DNA of 64,000 nt from Trichomonas vaginalis G3 (GCF_026262505.1 NC_067207.1:29046082-29110081), one strand, 5' to 3'; counted from the stretch's first letter, positions 38,436 through 49,810 are shown. The notes: a model not told the origin generated them from the sequence alone. A program made the numbers and translations.

Positions 38436-40571
38436 CTAATTTGCCTTGATTCTCAAAACGATCTCCTCAATAGAGAACATCTTAACCAAGTCATCTCCAT
38501 TCACAGGACTGATTTGAGGGACACAAATTCCAGCCAATCCAACACTTTTTATGTTTATTGTTGGAATTTCTCTCTGTTCATCATTTTGTGCATTTGATTC
38601 CCTCTGTTTCTTCGAAGTAGCAGCAGAACTCTTCCTCTTTTTCTTTGTTTTGACTTCTGGAGAGTGTTCCACATTCAGTTTCTCAAGAGTTTCCTGTGGA
38701 ATTACGATGTTTGGGTCTCCTCTCGAAATCAGAGCCAAATTCTTCTTCATTTCTATGATTTCTTCCTCTGTAACAGCACCTTGTTGCAGCAACTGCACCA
38801 TTTCTCGCTCTGGCCATGTCAATTTCAGTGATTTTCCTCTTCCAAGTAAAGTATTGAAGAAATCTGACCAATTTTTAGCGGAAAGAACACCGTTTCTGTC
38901 GTAATATATGCTCTCTATCACTCTGTTGTTCATTAATGTCTTGGAAAGTATCTTCAATCCATCATTTTTCAGAGATGTCCTCGAAATATCGAAAATTTTG
39001 ATGGATCTGTTCTCTCCAAGAGCATTTATGATATCGTATGCGGCTGTTGGTGTCAAGAAGCACTCGGAATCACCGGAAATGTTAAGAGCAGTGACAGTAT
39101 TTGTATTAGATATGAAATTTGCAATGTGAGGAACGACATTTTCGCTAATTGGGCATCCTCTGATGGATACAATGGAAATATTGGTGTTGTTTGAGAGGAA
39201 ATTAATGAAATTCGGTAAAATTACGTTTCCATCCCAATTAATTTCATTAATTTTCAAATCTTTCATCTCTTTGAGCCTCATAAATATTCCGTTCCAGTCT
39301 CCCGTATCGATTGTAGCGAAAGCCAGTGAAACAGAACGGTCATTTTGAGATGATCCAGCAGCGTAGATCATAGAAGTCATGCTACCTACTGTAAACACAA
39401 CATTCTCCAATATTATGGAGTTTGCACCTCCGAAATTGGTGTTTTTGAAGATCCTTTTCCGACAATTATTATTTGACAGGTCAAGTTTCTCCAAATGAAG
39501 GTTTGTAGCTTCCTGGATGGCTGTAAGGATGTCGCTGATGTCAACGCCTATATGCTCAAGCGTTAAATTCTGTATTGAAGAGCAATATTTTAATAATTCG
39601 GTTACAACAACCTTTTTTTGGTTCGCTATCGTAAGTGAAGTGATATTTGAGAAATTTTTGGTCCTAGAAATCGGATTTATGAATGCAGGAACAGAAATAT
39701 GGTTAATAGCCTTAACAAACGAAAGATTTTTGACTTTTGAGTTGTTTATCATGCGTGCAAGTGAATCTGCTGCATCTATGGGGAAAGAAGTATTAACAAA
39801 CTCCATTTTTTGGAGTGATGAATGTCCATTTCTTTGTAAAGCGTCTGCAAGAAGAGAGAATGATGAATCGTACTTCTCGGCAATGGAGAAGCCTTGTACA
39901 AAACTGTTTTTGGCAAGACAACGAGCTAATGGACCCCAATTTGAATCAGAATCTTTTGATTTCGGTAAATAAAGGTATCTTACACGTGGATCAATTACTA
40001 ATGAGAATAAGAAGTCATCAATTGCCTCCGAACTTAGCTTTGCATCTGACAAATCGATTTTATTTGAACCTGTTGTTGGATATTTTGACAAAATAGAAAG
40101 AATTTGGTGTGATAACTGAGATCCTCGTCCGAACACTCTAGCGCGATATCTTAGAAGCGCACAAATATTTCCTGGAACGAATTCTTCTACAAAAAATCCG
40201 TCAATTTGTATTTCTGGGTATTCCTCTGGTATTAATATATTGAGAATATGGTTGATAAGTAATTTTGCTATTTTTAGTGCGTGTTCATTTTGGAAAATTA
40301 TAACTCCATCGTTATTAAAATACATTTCTAAGCGATTTTCTTCGATACAGACGATTTTTTGTAAGTTAAACCATTTGAATGAACGTGATGACTCAAGTTC
40401 TTTTGTGAAACCGTTCTCTCTGTATAATTCTCCAAAAGCTTCATTGCATTTTAAAAGTCTTCGATCAATTTTCCCTTTTGTATTGATTTTGTCAACCCAA
40501 AGGTTGCAGAATTCGATTGTCCGATCGGATGTTTCGAAATTCCAAGGCTTCGGATCCCCTCCAAGCGACAT
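38436..40571 (-). CDS. Leucine-rich-repeat protein with PH-like N-terminus (CARMIL-type)
   Basis: The protein has 711 residues. The N-terminal 125 residues carry a beta-rich segment (FKWFNLQKIVCIEENRLEMYF then FNNDGVIIFQ) and a helix, like the PH-type domain at the start of CARMIL proteins. Ribonuclease-inhibitor-type leucine-rich repeats run from about 160 to 590 (NKIDLSDAKLSSEAIDDFL, LEKLDLSNNNC, IKIFDISRTSLKNDGLKIL). A coiled or disordered stretch and a Lys-rich segment (KTKKKRKSSAATSKKQRES, about 645-665) follow. CARMIL proteins control actin capping protein at membranes. I cannot see a certain capping-protein-interaction motif, so the link to actin is an inference from architecture. Such LRR proteins are a sizeable family in trichomonads. 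Confidence 0.75.
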   Translation of the reverse strand: MSLGGDPKPWNFETSDRTIEFCNLWVDKINTKGKIDRRLLKCNEAFGELYRENGFTKELESSRSFKWFNLQKIVCIEENRLEMYFNNDGVIIFQNEHALKIAKLLINHILNILIPEEYPEIQIDGFFVEEFVPGNICALLRYRARVFGRGSQLSHQILSILSKYPTTGSNKIDLSDAKLSSEAIDDFLFSLVIDPRVRYLYLPKSKDSDSNWGPLARCLAKNSFVQGFSIAEKYDSSFSLLADALQRNGHSSLQKMEFVNTSFPIDAADSLARMINNSKVKNLSFVKAINHISVPAFINPISRTKNFSNITSLTIANQKKVVVTELLKYCSSIQNLTLEHIGVDISDILTAIQEATNLHLEKLDLSNNNCRKRIFKNTNFGGANSIILENVVFTVGSMTSMIYAAGSSQNDRSVSLAFATIDTGDWNGIFMRLKEMKDLKINEINWDGNVILPNFINFLSNNTNISIVSIRGCPISENVVPHIANFISNTNTVTALNISGDSECFLTPTAAYDIINALGENRSIKIFDISRTSLKNDGLKILSKTLMNNRVIESIYYDRNGVLSAKNWSDFFNTLLGRGKSLKLTWPEREMVQLLQQGAVTEEEIIEMKKNLALISRGDPNIVIPQETLEKLNVEHSPEVKTKKKRKSSAATSKKQRESNAQNDEQREIPTINIKSVGLAGICVPQISPVNGDDLVKMFSIEEIVLRIKAN

Positions 40572-41382
40572 TTTTTTAGGTAAAAAATAAAAAAAAATTG
40601 AGAATTTATATTGTCACGTTTTTATCTATCAGATATGAAAAACCTTCAAAAAACACACATAATAATTAAATATTAATAAAAATTGTTTATATAATATAAC
40701 TCTACATCGGAGTTAGTATGTTAATAATCAATTTTGGAAGAATAAATCAGATAGTTCATTGAATTTAGAACGATATAGCATAGATTATGAAAATCGTGTG
40801 ATAAATAATCTTCTGATGTGGAGTGTTATTTCTTCTTTAAGTGCAAAAACCTTTCCTCAAGCAAAGCGATGTGAAATGATGAAAGGTCTCTGACAATCAA
40901 AATAAATGGTTCTGGTTCGAGTCTCGATGGTCACGTTTTTTAGAGTGGTTTTTGTGGTTCGGAATAGAAGTTCGAAAATAGCAATGATTCGTGTGTTAGA
41001 TGTGTTGTTTAGTAGCAATTTGGCTAAGGAAATGTATTCGGTAATAAAATCACGAGTAAATACGTTCAATGGCAGCCTGCCATTTTACGATTTGACACAT
41101 ATTGTCGTCATTTTTGGCAAAGGTAAGATTCAATTCAATTTTGTCACTTTTGGATCTATAAATGTCACTTTTAAATTGACCTAGTTTATCTGAAAATATT
41201 TGACCTAAAGTGTCAAAATCGGTAATTCAATTTGAATAACGTTCTGCCTCCATCAATAAAAGTGAGCTTAAAAGATCTTTTGGAGCGAAAAAAATATGAT
41301 AAATAAGCAATAAACGACTAGTTTAAGTACTCTAAATAAAAATTAATAATAAACATGATCTGAATTGAAATATTAAATGCCT
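40572..41382. other. Intergenic region, no gene recognised
   Basis: About 0.8 kb with overlapping short open frames on both strands at 40857-41184. Neither has motifs, and their codon use is not host-like. A GGTTCGAGTCTC word at 40915 resembles a tRNA B box but no tRNA fold surrounds it. Confidence 0.35.
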
Positions 41383-41841
41383 CTAAAAGAGTCTGATTCG
41401 CATATGAGCTGGTAATTCTATCATTTCAAAGCAAATCTCTGGAGCTGGGCTTTCTTGTGTTTCTTGCTGTTCTAATGGATCATAGCCAAATGTACGAATT
41501 CTTCTGGCAGAATGTCTCTTAAGGAACTTAAACCTATTCTTTACAGAAATAGATGAACGTCCTTTCATATGGCTTGAGATTGTAGCCCATTTATTGCCAT
41601 ACATTTTATGGAATTTGAGAAGACGAGAGTCCTCCTCGGCTGACCAATCTTGGCGATTAATATTTGGATCAAGGACTGTAATCCATCTCTCTTTGCACTG
41701 CTTACCAGATCTGCCAGGAATGTGTCTGGCAATTTGATCCCACATCAAAGGCCCTGTTTCTTTGATCTGTTTCATAAGGATTCTGTCTTCTTCGGGGGAC
41801 CATTTCCTCTTCACTATAGGGTGGTTGCATGTGTGACTCAT
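41383..41841 (-). CDS. R2R3-type Myb DNA-binding protein
   Basis: The protein has 152 residues. Myb repeat 1 (about 10-60: RKWSPEEDRILMKQI to KQCKERWITVL) and repeat 2 (about 61-110: RQDWSAEEDSRLLKF to ISVKNRFKFLKR) are complete; the regularly spaced Trp residues and the KQCKERW recognition helix are clear. The C-terminal 40 residues are short and variable. The ATG at 41841 has an initiator-like TCATTTTTATT about 15-19 bases upstream on the minus strand. A sequence-specific transcription regulator in the nucleus, in the same family as the genes at 21309 and 52220. Confidence 0.9.
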   Translation of the reverse strand: MSHTCNHPIVKRKWSPEEDRILMKQIKETGPLMWDQIARHIPGRSGKQCKERWITVLDPNINRQDWSAEEDSRLLKFHKMYGNKWATISSHMKGRSSISVKNRFKFLKRHSARRIRTFGYDPLEQQETQESPAPEICFEMIELPAHMRIRLF

Positions 41842-43314
41842 GTGGAGCTAATAAAAATGAAAAATTATAAGAATTGAATTTTGAATGGTTGAAGAAATAG
41901 AGATCAGATTTGATTCAATTAAATTAATGAAATATTAGTTAGATATGCTCGTGACAATATGTAGACTATAGATATTATAAACCGATCAAAAATAAAAAAA
42001 AGATTGCGAAAAAAATTGACAAAATAGTAAGTATATGATGTTAATCAATAATAGTCTATAAAATTCAATTCAAATTGCACGCATTATTTATATTGAAATA
42101 AGAAGTTGTTCCTCACCGAAAATAAACAATATGTTATGATATGCTCAAATGTATAGTGAAAAGCAACTTAAGACGATAGTGACGTATTATTCGATATAAA
42201 TTCAGAATAATATCAAATTGAATGATAATTCAATTTATTCAGATTCATCTGAATGAAATCAGTAGATTTTATGAAAATATAAATATACGTATATCATATA
42301 GCAAATATAGTTCAAACTAAGAAAACTATTCAATTAGTAAAAAATTAAAGAAAACCACCACATATAGTCTCTTTATTTGAGAATTCATATTTTGAAGGGC
42401 GGTTTAATAAACATCTCAAAAAGTTTTTGATAAGAAATTGTTTCGGGAAATTTTCGAAAATGTAATATTTATAGTTTCCCTGCAATTTATTTCAGATCAC
42501 CCTTTCAATTTTGTTATTTTCTCAAAATCAAAATATTCATATTTTAAAAGATATCGTTGAATGTATCATTTTATGATCATAACCACAACCGTCGGTTTTT
42601 AAATGGGAAATAATAAAAAAATTAAGCTATTTGAATAAGAAAATCTTGCATATATGCAATATCTTATTAAAATAACATATATTTTTCATTCTCAAAAACA
42701 AAATTTCAATCAAATAATACACTCTATAATTACCAATAAAAAATAGAAAGAAATTAAGTTTAAATCAGATCCGAATTGTGTCAATAATGGCTTTCAAATT
42801 TTGAGAGGTTTTAGCTCCAATAAAAACACGGTATTGTCAGCCTGACAATTCTGCTACTCTATGTTAATTAGCCACTAACAGTTTAATGAAGACTGATATA
42901 CGCCTTATTAGCCTTTCATACCCGAACAGATTTTTCATTTTTGATGCTTCAATTCTTCTATTTTATAATAAAATTTAAATTAATCCGAATTGAATCGGGA
43001 AAAGGAAGTATTCATTATTCGCCATTTGTATAACTTGCTTGTTTTTTAATATCAATTTCGCTAAATAATCACATTTTAAGTTTGATATCATTTAATTTTT
43101 AGTGAAAATGTTTGGGAGCATGAATTCGTCAAATAATTATAACATTTCTCACCTAGAATTATAATGAAATCTATATGACATTCAAAATATTTTGATCGAT
43201 ATCAAAAATCAAAAATTGAGTCAAGATCAAACAGATAAATTACTTATTATTGGCATTAACATTCTAAAAGAAATGATAAAAAAATTGGAATTTCCGTAAC
43301 AAACAAAAAAATTT
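41842..43314. other. Long intergenic region, no gene recognised
   Basis: About 1.5 kb of AT-rich DNA. Except for an inverted repeat TTGTCAGCCTGACAA near 42836-42850, I see neither gene nor repeat. An initiator TCATT on the minus strand at 41860-41856 serves the Myb gene. Confidence 0.4.
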
Positions 43315-44517
43315 TTATTTAAAAGATGAACTCAACTTTCGCTGTTTCTTTGGCTTAACAATAAGAGGTGGCAAATTTAATGGATTTGAGTTAATTTTAT
43401 CCGCTTGATTATATTTGAACATATTCTTTTTATTTATATTAGTTCCTGTCCTCTGAAGCATGGGGATTGTATTATTAAGTGGCATAATGCGTGGAGTTTT
43501 GTCTAATTTCTTCTTTGCTTCTCTGAATGCGAATTGTTCTTCTTTAAGTAGTTTATTTAAGTAAATGTTCTTTTCTCTGGCTCTTTCTAGCTCTATTCTG
43601 TTGTTTTCTTCAACAATTGCTATCTCATTTTGTAATTGTTGTCGATTATTTTTGAATTCTTGGTCTAAAGCAATATCTAAGGACTTTCTGGCCTTTTCGA
43701 ATTCATCTGTCATCATTCTGTACCTTTCTGCTGTTTCTTCTTTCTCTAATCTGGCGTTTTTGTGTTTCATTTCTTCGGCAACAGCCAAATCTCCAACAAG
43801 AGCTGTAAGTTTCTCAAGATACTTGTATTGTAAAAGTTCTGGACTTTGTTTGTTGAATTGACGAAGTTTTGCAGGTGATTGCCAGTCGCTAATTAAAGCA
43901 TCTCTTTGTTGCTCTTGACGTTCAAACAATCTGTCCATTTGTTGTTGCGCTTCTGCTTTCTTGTTTTCAAGGCGTTCTTTTGAAGTCTTTTGGAGCTCCT
44001 TTATGTAATCATGTTGTTGCGAACATCGATTTTTGAGATTTTCGATATAAGATTCTCTATATTTTATAAAGTCTTGCTTCTTAAACAAGTTTCTGATTTC
44101 GTTTATCTTATCGATAACTTCCTGAGCCTTTTTATAGTATCCATTTGAAATTAGATCGATTCTACGTGATGTAAGCTCCTCGAGAACCTCGGCAACAAAG
44201 TAAGGATCATCCATATTTGGGTTTTTACCTTTCAATGCATTGTCTGCCGCTTTTTGAATTTCCTCAATTTCGTATTTCGTTGTTTTCTTGGAGAATGAGT
44301 ATACAGGTATTACTGGTCCATTATTTGCCTCTAGTGAGGGTATTAGAATAGTCTCTGGTGGTCTAGATTTCGATTGAGTTGGTACTTTAAAATTGTTGTC
44401 AGCTCCGATCGTGGAAAAGAATTCGGAAGCAGGCATTGGATTCCATTGCGTTGAGCTTTCCTCTACCTGCATTCCTGGTTCATCGATAACTTCCAGTTCA
44501 GCAGGGGCTTCTCCCAT
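43315..44517 (-). CDS. Coiled-coil protein of unknown function
   Basis: The protein has 400 residues from the ATG at 44517 (MGEAPAELEV). The frame remains open for 55 more codons upstream but those begin with TTG and are low-complexity. The N-terminal 90 residues are variable. From about 100 to 360 the protein is almost entirely charged coiled coil (KNRCSQQHDYIKELQKTS, QQQMDRLFERQEQQRDAL, RLEKEETAERYRMMTDEF, ELERAREKNIYLNKLLKEE), and it ends in a basic tail (KPKKQRKLSSSFK). This composition suits a cytoskeletal or basal-body/flagellar structural protein, common in trichomonads, but no named family is recognised. Confidence 0.7.
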   Translation of the reverse strand: MGEAPAELEVIDEPGMQVEESSTQWNPMPASEFFSTIGADNNFKVPTQSKSRPPETILIPSLEANNGPVIPVYSFSKKTTKYEIEEIQKAADNALKGKNPNMDDPYFVAEVLEELTSRRIDLISNGYYKKAQEVIDKINEIRNLFKKQDFIKYRESYIENLKNRCSQQHDYIKELQKTSKERLENKKAEAQQQMDRLFERQEQQRDALISDWQSPAKLRQFNKQSPELLQYKYLEKLTALVGDLAVAEEMKHKNARLEKEETAERYRMMTDEFEKARKSLDIALDQEFKNNRQQLQNEIAIVEENNRIELERAREKNIYLNKLLKEEQFAFREAKKKLDKTPRIMPLNNTIPMLQRTGTNINKKNMFKYNQADKINSNPLNLPPLIVKPKKQRKLSSSFK

Positions 44518-45499
44518 TTTAAAATTTTTCAATAAAAATACGTTGAATTTGAAAATTCGAAGAATTTCGATGTCATGTTTCTTACAGAATTTATTATCAG
44601 GCTGCAAGTTATTTGATTGTTTAGATTGTACTGTAATTTCTAACGCTGTTTTTCTCAGGAAAATGTATTTATCATCGTACAATCTGATGTCGAATTTTGA
44701 AATTCGCCTTTCAGATCAATATCGAGCAGCCAATATACTAAACTGTATATTTCAAAATGAATTGTACTGTTGAAACATTCTATCTTAAATTTTATTCCAA
44801 TTGCTCAGATTTACCTTGAACTAGTGAAATACTTATTGTTGAACTGCTAAATCCCATCTTTTACATATTTGCATACTTGTATGTATGCTTGCCGGAAGAG
44901 AAAGATATCGGAGCGATATGATTAATATACTTGGCGTTCAATTGATTTAATTTACGCGTAGGACATACTATCCCTGTTATTGCAGTTTTGAATAAAGTAG
45001 AACATTATATCATTGACATAATTGTTTTATTCATAATTGATTAGCATTTGCTTTGATTATTAAGTTCTTTGTTCGTCCTCAATTAGTACACTATTATCCT
45101 AGCAGCATTTATTATATGATATATAAATGCTGAGAATCCAATCTTTGTATATCAAAAGATGTTGGATTTTGGTTTATCCATTGAATTTCCTATGAGTCAT
45201 CAGAATGTATGAATGCCAATATTTAGTACAACAGTATAAATTTTGGCCAAAAAAAAGTTGTAAAATGTCAAAAATTTTTCAAAATCATCCAGCATGATAT
45301 AATATGTATATGTGAAATGAAATCAAATCAAATTTTGTATACGCTGGGGGTTATTCTTGTCAAAAAATAAAATCTTGATATTTTCATAATAAAAGTTGAA
45401 ATTTATATACTACAAGGAAAATAAAAATTAAGTGAATAGATAACTAACCTTTTTTCTATCGTTCCAAATCTATACTTGTAAACTCTAAAAATTTTTAAA
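44518..45499. other. Divergent intergenic region
   Basis: About 1 kb between divergent genes. An inverted repeat (AGCATTTAT at 45104-45112, ATAAATGCT at 45123-45131) could form a hairpin with a 10-base loop. No gene is seen. Confidence 0.4.
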
Positions 45500-46660
45500 A
45501 TGGGAAATGAAGAGAGTCTTTCTATGCAAACATCTTATAAAATGACTGATAGCTATGCATATGCTCCAGTTGCTATCGATCACAGACCTGCCAATCAGCG
45601 TCCACAGTCAAAAGGATTGTTTATTGAACAACCTGGATCATTACATAAGACAGCGTACCATGGAGTATGGTCCATGCAGTACTCTACGACCTTAGGACCA
45701 GTAACGCGTATTGGACAGTGCTCTGTTTTCGATGCATCAACAAAAAGATTAATTATAGCTTACGGTGTTGATACAAATGGACAATGTTTGAACGATGTTT
45801 GGGCATTAGATGTAAATAAACTCTCATGGACTTGCTTAAATCGCAATGCAACTTCACCTCGTCAATTTGCTTCCGCTGTATTGATTGGTCGCAATATGAT
45901 GGTTTTTGGTGGTGTGTGCAATCATAAATTCTTCGCAGAACTACACGCAATCAACATAGATACAGGCGCAGTTACGATGATTAATTTAAACAACCCAGGG
46001 CCAGGTCCGAGAAGTTCACCTGTCATGTTCGCTACTCCAGATGGTTCTCTCTATCTCTGGGGTGGTTACGATGGCGCTGCAAAGAGCGGAGTTCACGTTT
46101 TGAAGGCCGGATCAAATGAGTGGCATCGATACGAAAAAGCTCATACAGGAAGAGCTGCTGCTGCTTTCTGCGAGCACAAAGGTCGTTACTTCGTGTTCGG
46201 TTCTTCAAAAGGACACGGATTACTCGAATTCCATCCAGAAACAGGCGAATTTGATACAATTGACTGCACAGGAACAGAGCCTCCCCACCAACTTAACAGA
46301 GCTTCGTTAGTTTCCGTTGACGAATATTTATTCTTAATCGGAGGCGAAGCAGACTCTCAATTCATGCATATCTACGCGCTCGATGTCAACCGCTACTGGT
46401 GGTTTGCATTCCACGTCCGTCCAGACATGGAATCCATCAGTTTGGCGGATGGCAACGTAAACAAGAACGGATTGTTCCTGCTACCGAGAGAATATGGTGC
46501 ATCAATAATATACAACGAAAGTAAGAAAGAAATTGTTTCTATAATGGGCTCAAAAATGTTAAATCTTGTTCCTATATTTAAGCTTTCCATTGGAGTGGCT
46601 TTATCATCGCTACACATAAGAAGCGATATGTACGAAGTTTTCAAGACAGGTTTCTATTGA
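45500..46660 (+). CDS. Kelch-repeat protein, possibly N-myristoylated
   Basis: The protein has 386 residues. About five to six kelch blades run from about 65 to 330, with paired Gly and Trp/Tyr marks such as FGGVCNHKFFAELHAINIDT, WGGYDGAAKSGVHVL, FGSSKGHGLLEFHPETGEF and IGGEADSQFMHIYALDVNR. This gives a beta-propeller used for protein binding. The N-terminus MGNEES fits the N-myristoylation pattern (Gly2, Ser6), and may attach the protein to membranes after Met removal. There is no BTB, F-box or other partner domain. Codon bias is strong. Function beyond scaffolding is unknown. Confidence 0.85.
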   Translation: MGNEESLSMQTSYKMTDSYAYAPVAIDHRPANQRPQSKGLFIEQPGSLHKTAYHGVWSMQYSTTLGPVTRIGQCSVFDASTKRLIIAYGVDTNGQCLNDVWALDVNKLSWTCLNRNATSPRQFASAVLIGRNMMVFGGVCNHKFFAELHAINIDTGAVTMINLNNPGPGPRSSPVMFATPDGSLYLWGGYDGAAKSGVHVLKAGSNEWHRYEKAHTGRAAAAFCEHKGRYFVFGSSKGHGLLEFHPETGEFDTIDCTGTEPPHQLNRASLVSVDEYLFLIGGEADSQFMHIYALDVNRYWWFAFHVRPDMESISLADGNVNKNGLFLLPREYGASIIYNESKKEIVSIMGSKMLNLVPIFKLSIGVALSSLHIRSDMYEVFKTGFY

Positions 46661-47133
46661 AAAATTAATTTATATAAAATTGCGATTTATTTACTATTAT
46701 TACATACATCATTTATTTACTCTTCATTTTTCTATAGTAAACACTTTGTCTTTTTAATGTTTTTTTGAGATTGAAATCGTAATAGAAAATTATCTCAAAA
46801 TCTCAAGCATTTTTATGTCAAAAATCCTATTTAAACTTGATAAGAAGTAAATCGAAAGTCAATTGCAAGTAACTGATTTTTATAATTCAATTGAAACTGA
46901 TTCAAAAATGGTATTAACTAGTTTAGATCTGGAATTCCGAATTTCTTGGATGACGATATAGCATTACGCATTATGAGTACTTTCAAGGTTCTAATTGAGA
47001 AATTAGATGAAGTCTCTGTAGTGAATATTTGCATTTAAAACGTCGAAATGAATAAAAATGTGAATAATGAGCAAATTGTTTTTATTGTTGATGAAAATGT
47101 TGATGAGATTTTGGCAGAATTTTAGAGGATTGA
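46661..47133. other. Intergenic region upstream of the CCA-adding enzyme gene
   Basis: No gene recognised; AT-rich. The stretch before 47134 lacks an obvious TCAYW initiator. Confidence 0.35.
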
Positions 47134-48510
47134 ATGATAGATGAGAATATTAGGAGACTTGAGAGTGGCGAATCTTTTTCTCAACTAGATAAGGATGTAA
47201 TTGAGATTATTAAGAAGACTATAGATGCAATCTCTCCAAAAAAAGTTATTGTTAGAATTGCAGGTGGCTGGGTTCGTGATAAAATAATGGGAAGAGAGAA
47301 TGATGATATTGATATTGCGATATCTGGTGCCACGTGTAATGAATTCTCTGATGCCATGGTTTCTGTTCTAGGTCCAAACACGAAAAGGGTTTTGTTAGAA
47401 GCCAATCATGAGCAATTAAAACATATTGACACAGCAAGAGTATGCTTATTCCATGATTTTTGGCTTGATATTTGTTCATTAAGATCAGCATTGTATTCAG
47501 AAGGAGAGAAGTTAGAAGGAACTGCTGTTTCAGCTGCATTGCATAGAGACTTTTCAATGAACGCAATATTTTTCAATGTGCAAACAATGAAAATTGAAGA
47601 TTATGTAAATGGAGTTCAAAGTATAAAGGATAAGATTATTAGAACGCCTATTCCTGCTATGCAAGACTTCACTGATGATCCAAATCGAATTATTAGATGT
47701 TTTCGCTTTGTTGCAAAGTATGATTTCAAAATTGATCCACAAATATATGAAGCAATACCTAAAATCATTCCATTGTTCATGAGAAACATCGCTAAAGATA
47801 GAGTAGCAACAGAACTGATCAAATTGATGCATTCAGACTCTTCATTTTTAGCTTTAGAAAATTTAATCAATTCTGGAATGTTGAATCCTGTTTTTGATCC
47901 AGAATCATTATGGTCTTTAGACAAAGAAGAAACTCTGAAGAGAATTCGTCGAGCACATCAAATAGAACCGAACTTAGAAGGAGAAAACAAAATGATTTTG
48001 TATTTCGCAGCAATTTTTCTTCCTTTAGTTGATAAAGATACAATTCCTGATCCAGCAAAGAAGAATAAGTTTACATCAGCTGTTCATTATGCAATTGTTC
48101 GTGCAATGAAGTTACAAAATGTTTTGGCTGATAACGTCAAAAAGATTCATCTCGGATTTTCTTTGGTTGAAGCTATTTACAAAGGAGAATTGAATAGAGT
48201 CACAGGAGGAAGGTTTGTTATGAGTGTTGGACCTCTTTATAAATTAGTAAGACCTTTGCTGATGGATGATGAATTATTAAAGTTTTATGATGAAAAATTA
48301 AATCCATTTATTGTTGCTGAAAAATTAGAAAAATCATATGAAATGAAACAACTAATGGATGGAGTTTCTCTTGCCAATATATATGGAGTAAAGCCTGGCC
48401 CAGTTTTGAAGGATTTAATTGAGGAGATGATAAATTGGCAACTATCAAATCCAAATAGATCAAGCGATGATTACAAAAAATATATTTTAGAGAACAAAAA
48501 ACAAAAATAA
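47134..48510 (+). CDS. cca: CCA-adding tRNA nucleotidyltransferase
   Basis: The protein has 458 residues. This class II nucleotidyltransferase adds or repairs the 3'-terminal CCA of tRNAs using CTP and ATP. The catalytic head (about 38-180) has the GG motif GGWVRDKIMG, the metal-binding Asp pair in NDDIDIAISG and the ribose/flexible loop segment LHRDFSMNAIFFN. The RNA- and base-recognition neck contains the conserved DDPNRIIRCFRFVAKYDF stretch (about 185-205). The helical body and tail follow. No signal or membrane segment is present; a nuclear/cytosolic enzyme is expected, as trichomonads have hydrogenosomes without a genome. The ATG at 47134 is the first in frame. Confidence 0.93.
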   Translation: MIDENIRRLESGESFSQLDKDVIEIIKKTIDAISPKKVIVRIAGGWVRDKIMGRENDDIDIAISGATCNEFSDAMVSVLGPNTKRVLLEANHEQLKHIDTARVCLFHDFWLDICSLRSALYSEGEKLEGTAVSAALHRDFSMNAIFFNVQTMKIEDYVNGVQSIKDKIIRTPIPAMQDFTDDPNRIIRCFRFVAKYDFKIDPQIYEAIPKIIPLFMRNIAKDRVATELIKLMHSDSSFLALENLINSGMLNPVFDPESLWSLDKEETLKRIRRAHQIEPNLEGENKMILYFAAIFLPLVDKDTIPDPAKKNKFTSAVHYAIVRAMKLQNVLADNVKKIHLGFSLVEAIYKGELNRVTGGRFVMSVGPLYKLVRPLLMDDELLKFYDEKLNPFIVAEKLEKSYEMKQLMDGVSLANIYGVKPGPVLKDLIEEMINWQLSNPNRSSDDYKKYILENKKQK

Positions 48511-49014
48511 AATGTTAAAAATTATTGTCTGTTTGTTTCTTAAACTGGAGCAATTTTATTGATCGAACGACATGTTCGCTATGTAGCATATCTGATACGG
48601 CAAACGCATAATGCTATTATCCTAATCTAGAAATGAATTTCACGGATAATTGCTCAAGATAATTCAAAATCAAATTGTAATAAGCAAGTAAATCATTATG
48701 TTTTGATTGATACTTATTTTTAGACTTTATGAAGACTTCATTAGTGGAAACATGATTGTAAAGTTTCTACTAAGAGTTATAACAAAAGAATATTATGTTA
48801 ATTGGATGAAAAAAAATTTGATTAAAATGTTGAGGCTATTTGTATATTAATTCAAGGTTTAATATGGAAAAATCTGAATAAATAGTTCATAGAAAATACA
48901 ATAAATGTATTAAAAAGATAAAATTTTGGATTATTGTTGAAGATTAAAATATTGGAAATTATTTCTGAGAAAGTAGCATATTTTTATCTATCCAAGAAGT
49001 TAATGTAATAAATT
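48511..49014. other. Intergenic region, nothing recognised
   Basis: AT-rich stretch between the CCA-adding enzyme gene and a repeat element. No gene or structured RNA is seen. Confidence 0.4.
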
Positions 49015-49810
49015 AAGGATGTCAATTTGGAAGAAAAGTGAGAAAATTCCTAAAATGCTAAAAATGAATTTTCCAAACATATTTTTTTATCTCATTTTTT
49101 TGATTTTGAAAAAAATTTGGAGAGAAGAACTCTTCGTTTTTGAATTTTATCACGATGGTTTTAAAGTATATTAGACACATGTATTGGTATTACTATTTTT
49201 GTATATTTTGAGAGAAAATCCCTAAAAAGTGAGAAAATCTAAGACGGTTTGAGAAAATATATAAACTATTGAAAATTTGAATTAAACTTCTAATTTGGAA
49301 AAAAGAAATTTGGAAAGAAGAAAATTCAAAAATCGAGATTTAGACTCAGCATCAAATGGAGAACAAAATGTTTCTTCATATGAAGGAAAAAAATTTTCTT
49401 GTGAAGAAATAGAGTTTTTAAAATTTTATTGTATGTAATGAAATAAACAAATATTAAAATTATTTTTTGATAACAAGAAAATTCCCAATAGAAAATATTT
49501 GAGAGAAAGAAAAAAAGAAAATTGAAAAATATTACTCTCCTTTATATTTCATGAGATTTTAAATTTATTCTCATAAAATTGACAATTTTATACGTTTAGA
49601 TGAAAATAAGTGATTTTGGTTGAAATAGAAATTATTATTTGCTTACAGCTATCAAATAGATTTTTGCTATTTTGATTAAAATTTGTTAATCAAATTAATA
49701 AATTTTTTCTAAATATCTTAAATATCTGGATCACTTACATATACAATGAATTGAACGATAAAAATAATACAAACTCAACTAAGTTTCCTGTCTTTCAACT
49801 AAAAAAAATT

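Noticed and set aside
40911-40925. tRNA B-box-like word GGTTCGAGTCTC in an intergenic region
   Set aside because: No A box, anticodon arm or pairing acceptor ends are found at the required distances, so a tRNA gene is not supported.
45104-45131. Hairpin between divergent genes considered as a structured RNA or terminator
   Set aside because: It is AT-rich with a 10-base loop, has no flanking T run and no partner sequence; such hairpins are expected by chance in DNA of this composition.
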